Assembly (NCBI GenBank): GCA_001247695.2
Contig: LGRX02034442.1
Coordinates: 1 to 32,740 of the forward strand
DNA from: Cymbomonas tetramitiformis
Lineage: Eukaryota; Chlorophyta; Pyramimonadophyceae; Pyramimonadales; Pyramimonadaceae
Direction of reading: 5' to 3'
DNA length: 32,740 bases
Positions 29,980 to 32,740 of the stretch are shown here, one piece after another. The notes beneath the pieces are model-generated. The model was given only the letters and a program-made list of their open reading frames with translations. It was not told where the DNA came from and ran no database searches. The stretch's first letter is position 1, and each line of letters begins with the position of its first letter. The position numbers and the translations under genes were made by a program.

Positions 29980-30307
29980 AAAACTAGTAACAATTTTTTA
30001 TGTGTGCATGAATGGAGAGAGCCTTCTCCTTTCAAACTTTGAGAACTTGCGTGTTACTCACCCGAAGTTGTGCTAGCCATGCCTGAACTCTTGTGCAGTG
30101 CCAAAACCGTGGATCTCTCGTGTAGTGCCAAGCATTCTTGAAGCCTCTCATGAAAGTCATAATGAGAAGGTAACAACTTTAGGCAAAAACAATAACAGTT
30201 TGCGAAATTTGCATACGGACGTGTTCCCCATACTCGCTCTTCCATATCGCACTTGTGTGTCCGATGCGTCTTTCTTTCTCCTTTGCTTTCGAAGTTCTTT
30301 TGACATG
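29980..30307. other. No gene seen
   Basis: There are only short ORFs here. A phrase of the type CTC(G/T)TGT(A/G)-AGTGCCAA occurs twice near 30090 and 30118. Confidence 0.4.
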
Positions 30308-30411
30308 CGTAGTCACGTATTATTCAAGTGGTTAGCGACTCACTTGATTTGTAGGAATCCGTAGTCACGTATTATTCAAGTGGTTAGTGACTCACTTGAT
30401 TTGTAGGAATC
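30308..30411 (+). repeat. 52-bp tandem duplication
   Basis: CGTAGTCACGTATTATTCAA... through GTAGGAATC occurs at 30308-30359 and 30360-30411 with one visible mismatch. Each copy contains the short inverted repeat TCAAGTG/CACTTGA. Confidence 0.95.
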
Positions 30412-30615
30412 GTTGTCCTTAAAGGGGCACGTGCCATAGTAGCATTCATGGTGGCCATGATCCCCGTGACAACATTTCGCCTTCTAATGACAATTGCATG
30501 GATCTATTAGGAATCTTGAATTTTTTGTTTGAGTAGGTTGTCAAGTCTATAGAGCACCCTCTTAGCGTGATCTTTAAATGTGAGTCCGAAAAGCAAAGAC
30601 ATCGAACAAGGACAG

Positions 30616-30712
30616 TCAAAGACACAATGAATAGCTCGACTTGTAGCCAAGCGTGCGCGTGTTTACCACTGGCATGTCTTTTGGCTCGTCGTGCTATTCA
30701 TTGTGTCTTTGA
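30616..30712. repeat. 20-bp perfect inverted repeat around a recurring segment
   Basis: TCAAAGACACAATGAATAGC (30616-30635) and its exact inverse (30693-30712) flank a ~58-bp segment. A close copy of that segment recurs without the arms at 30820-30877, just before the satellite. Confidence 0.9.
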
Positions 30713-30910
30713 TCCGCCACCGGTGTAGGATCGGGTGGTGGGTAAGTCGTAGACACTAAAGTGTTTACAACTTACTCCGTCTTTGGTGTAAGGCCCATGG
30801 TGTCCCCTCAACAGGGTTGTCGACTTGAGCCAAGCGTGCGCGTGTTTACCACGGGCATGTCTCTTGGCTCGTCGTGCAATGGTGTATGGTCGAATCAGAC
30901 AAGGTCGGGT

Positions 30911-32740
30911 TGGTGGGCGTTCGGCTCACGCACGTCATGCGCAGGCGCACCCTCTAGTTTACCCGCGCCAGCTCTGCACGAATGGGATCACACCCAGCCT
31001 GTGTACGCAGCTCGTGGGAGGGGCGGATGATGTGAGGTCATGGGAGGGAGAGTCGTTTGTCGTGTGTTGGTGGGCGTTCGGCTCACACACGTCATGCGCA
31101 GGCGCACCCTTTAGTTTACCCGCGCCAGCATTGCACTTATGGGATCACACCCAGCCTGTGTACGCAGCTCGTGGGAGGGGCGGATGATGTGAGGTCATGG
31201 GAGGGAGAGTCGTTTGTCGTGTGGCCGTCGTCAGTTGGAGGGGGGTGTAGAGTTGTAGACAAGGGCGGGTTGGTGGGCGTTCGGCTCACACACGTCATGC
31301 GCAGGCGCACCCTCTAGTTTACCCGCGCCAGCTCTGCACGCATGGGATCACACCCAGCCTGTGTACGCAGCTCGTGGGAGGGGCGGATGATGTGAGGTCA
31401 TGGGAGGGAGAGTTGTTCGTCGTGTGGCCGTTCAGTTGGAGGGGGGTGTAGAGTTGTAGACAGGGTCGGGTTGGTGGGCGTTCGGCTCACGCACGTCATG
31501 CGCGGCGCACCCTCTAGTTTACCCGCGCCAGCTCTGCACGCATGGGATCACACCCAGCCTGTGTACGCAGCTCGTGGGAGGGGCGGATGATGTGAGGTCC
31601 TGGGAGGGAGAGTCGTTTGTCGTGTGGCCGTCGTCAGTTGGAGGGGGGTGTGGAGTTGTAGACAAGGTCAAGTTGGTGGGCGTTCGGCTCACGCACGTCA
31701 TGCGCAGGCGCACCCTCTAGTTTACCCGCGCCAGCTCTGCACGCATGGGATCACACCCAGCCTGTGTACGCAGGTCGTGGGAGGGGCGGATGATGTGAGG
31801 TCATGGGAGGGAGAGTCGTTTGTCGTGTGGCCGTCGTCAGTTGGAGGGGGGTGTAGAGTTGTAGACAAGGTCGCGTTGGTGGGCGTTCGGCTCACGCACG
31901 TCATGCGCGGGCGCACCCTCTAGTTTACCCGCGCCAGCATTGCACTTATGGGATCACACCCAGCCTGTGTACGCAGCTCGTGGGAGGGGCGGATGATGTG
32001 AGGTCATGGGAGGGAGAGTCGTTTGTCGTGTGGCCGTCGTCGGTTGGAGGGGGGTGTAGAGTTGTAGACAAGGTCGGGTTGGTGGGCGTTCGGCTCACGC
32101 ACGTCATGCGCAGGCGCACCCTCTAGGTTACCCGCGCCAGCATTGCACTTATGGGATCACACCCAGCCTGTGTACGCAGCTCGTGGGAGGGGCGGATGAT
32201 GTGAGGTCATGGGAGGGAGAGTCGTTTGTCGTGTGGCCGTCGTCAGTTGGAGGGGGGTGTAGAGTTGTAGACAAGGTCGGGTTGGTGGGCGTTCGGCTCA
32301 CGCACGTCATGCGCAGGCGCACCCTCTAGTTTACCCGCGCCAGTTCTGCACGCATGGGATCACACCCAGCCTGTGTACGCAGCTCGTGGGAGGGGCGGAT
32401 GATGTGAGGTCATGGGAGGGAGAGTCGTTTGTCGTGTGGCCGTCGTCAGTTGGAGGGAGGTGTGGTCTTGTAGACAAGGTCGGGTTGGTGGGCGTTCGGC
32501 TCACGCACGTCATGCGCAGGCGCACCCTCTAGTGTACCCGCGCCAGCTCTGCACGCATGGGATCACACCCAGCCTGTATACGCAGCTCGTGGGAGGGGCG
32601 GATGATGTGAGGTCATGGGAGGGAGAGTCGTTTGTCGTGTGGCCGTTCATTTGGAGGGGGGTGTAGAGTTGTAGACAAGGTCGGGTTGGTGGGCGTTCGG
32701 CTCACGCACGTCATGCGCAGGCGCACCCTCTAGTTTACCC
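30911..32740 (+). repeat. 203-bp satellite array, at least 9 units
   Basis: TGGTGGGCGTTCGGCTCAC recurs at about 30911, 31068, 31271, 31472, 31674, 31877, 32080, 32283, 32486 and 32688. After a shorter first unit (157 bp), spacing is 201-203 bp. Units differ by a few bases (for example AGCTCTGCACGCATG versus AGCATTGCACTTATG). The array is GC-rich and runs off the window end. Repeated ORFs of 60-100 codons follow the period and look non-coding. It could be centromeric, subtelomeric or another heterochromatic satellite. Confidence 0.97.

Noticed and set aside
30761..32666. ORFs of 60-120 codons across the satellite on both strands
   Set aside because: They follow the 203-bp period, overlap on both strands, and no unit shows a conserved protein pattern.

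Overview
This window looks like a transposon-rich stretch of a eukaryotic nuclear genome. Genes carry short GT-AG introns, and most of the sequence is nested mobile elements and satellite repeats. The best lineage hint is a non-LTR retrotransposon combining reverse transcriptase, an Ulp1/C48-type cysteine protease, RNase H and a restriction-like endonuclease. That domain set is known from the Dualen/RandI family described in Chlamydomonas, so a green alga is my best guess. This is an inference.

Layout. 1-6297: microsatellites and two sets of diverged tandem repeats, with no recognisable gene except a weak Cys/His-rich ORF. 6298-7554 (+): a three-exon protein methyltransferase of the METTL21/Methyltransf_16 type, the only convincing cellular gene. 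8543-11092: a CACTA-like DNA transposon with ~155-bp terminal inverted repeats and a TNP2-type transposase core on the minus strand, interrupted by a MITE. 11209-13788: an LTR retrotransposon with only a gag-like ORF. 13789-16890 (-): the N-terminal half of a CACTA TNP2 gene with at least five short introns that share sequence with one another, also hit by a MITE. 17393-18128: a Mutator-like foldback element with a perfect 9-bp target duplication. 18614-18978: a small acidic ORF with an apparent frameshift. 19022-26136: the 5'-truncated Dualen-like LINE, split by a third MITE. 26258-26939 (-): a weak hypothetical gene. 27310-27660: a TGGTAAA-rich repeat block. 28549-29757: a 511-bp tandem repeat, each unit holding a 72-nt tRNA-like gene. 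29761-29979: a possible reverse-transcriptase fragment. 30911-32740: a 203-bp satellite running off the window end.

The elements record an order of events. Three 279-bp MITEs, each with a perfect 8-bp target duplication (hAT signature), all landed inside exons or ORFs of other transposons. Removing each MITE with one target copy restores the host reading frame in the LINE and at both transposase sites. The LTR element also sits in CACTA-derived sequence. The most unusual signal is the set of transposase introns: two are clearly homologous, and most carry palindromic CATGGCCATG-like or GTAGGGCCCTAC-like motifs, which suggests an introner-like intron family.
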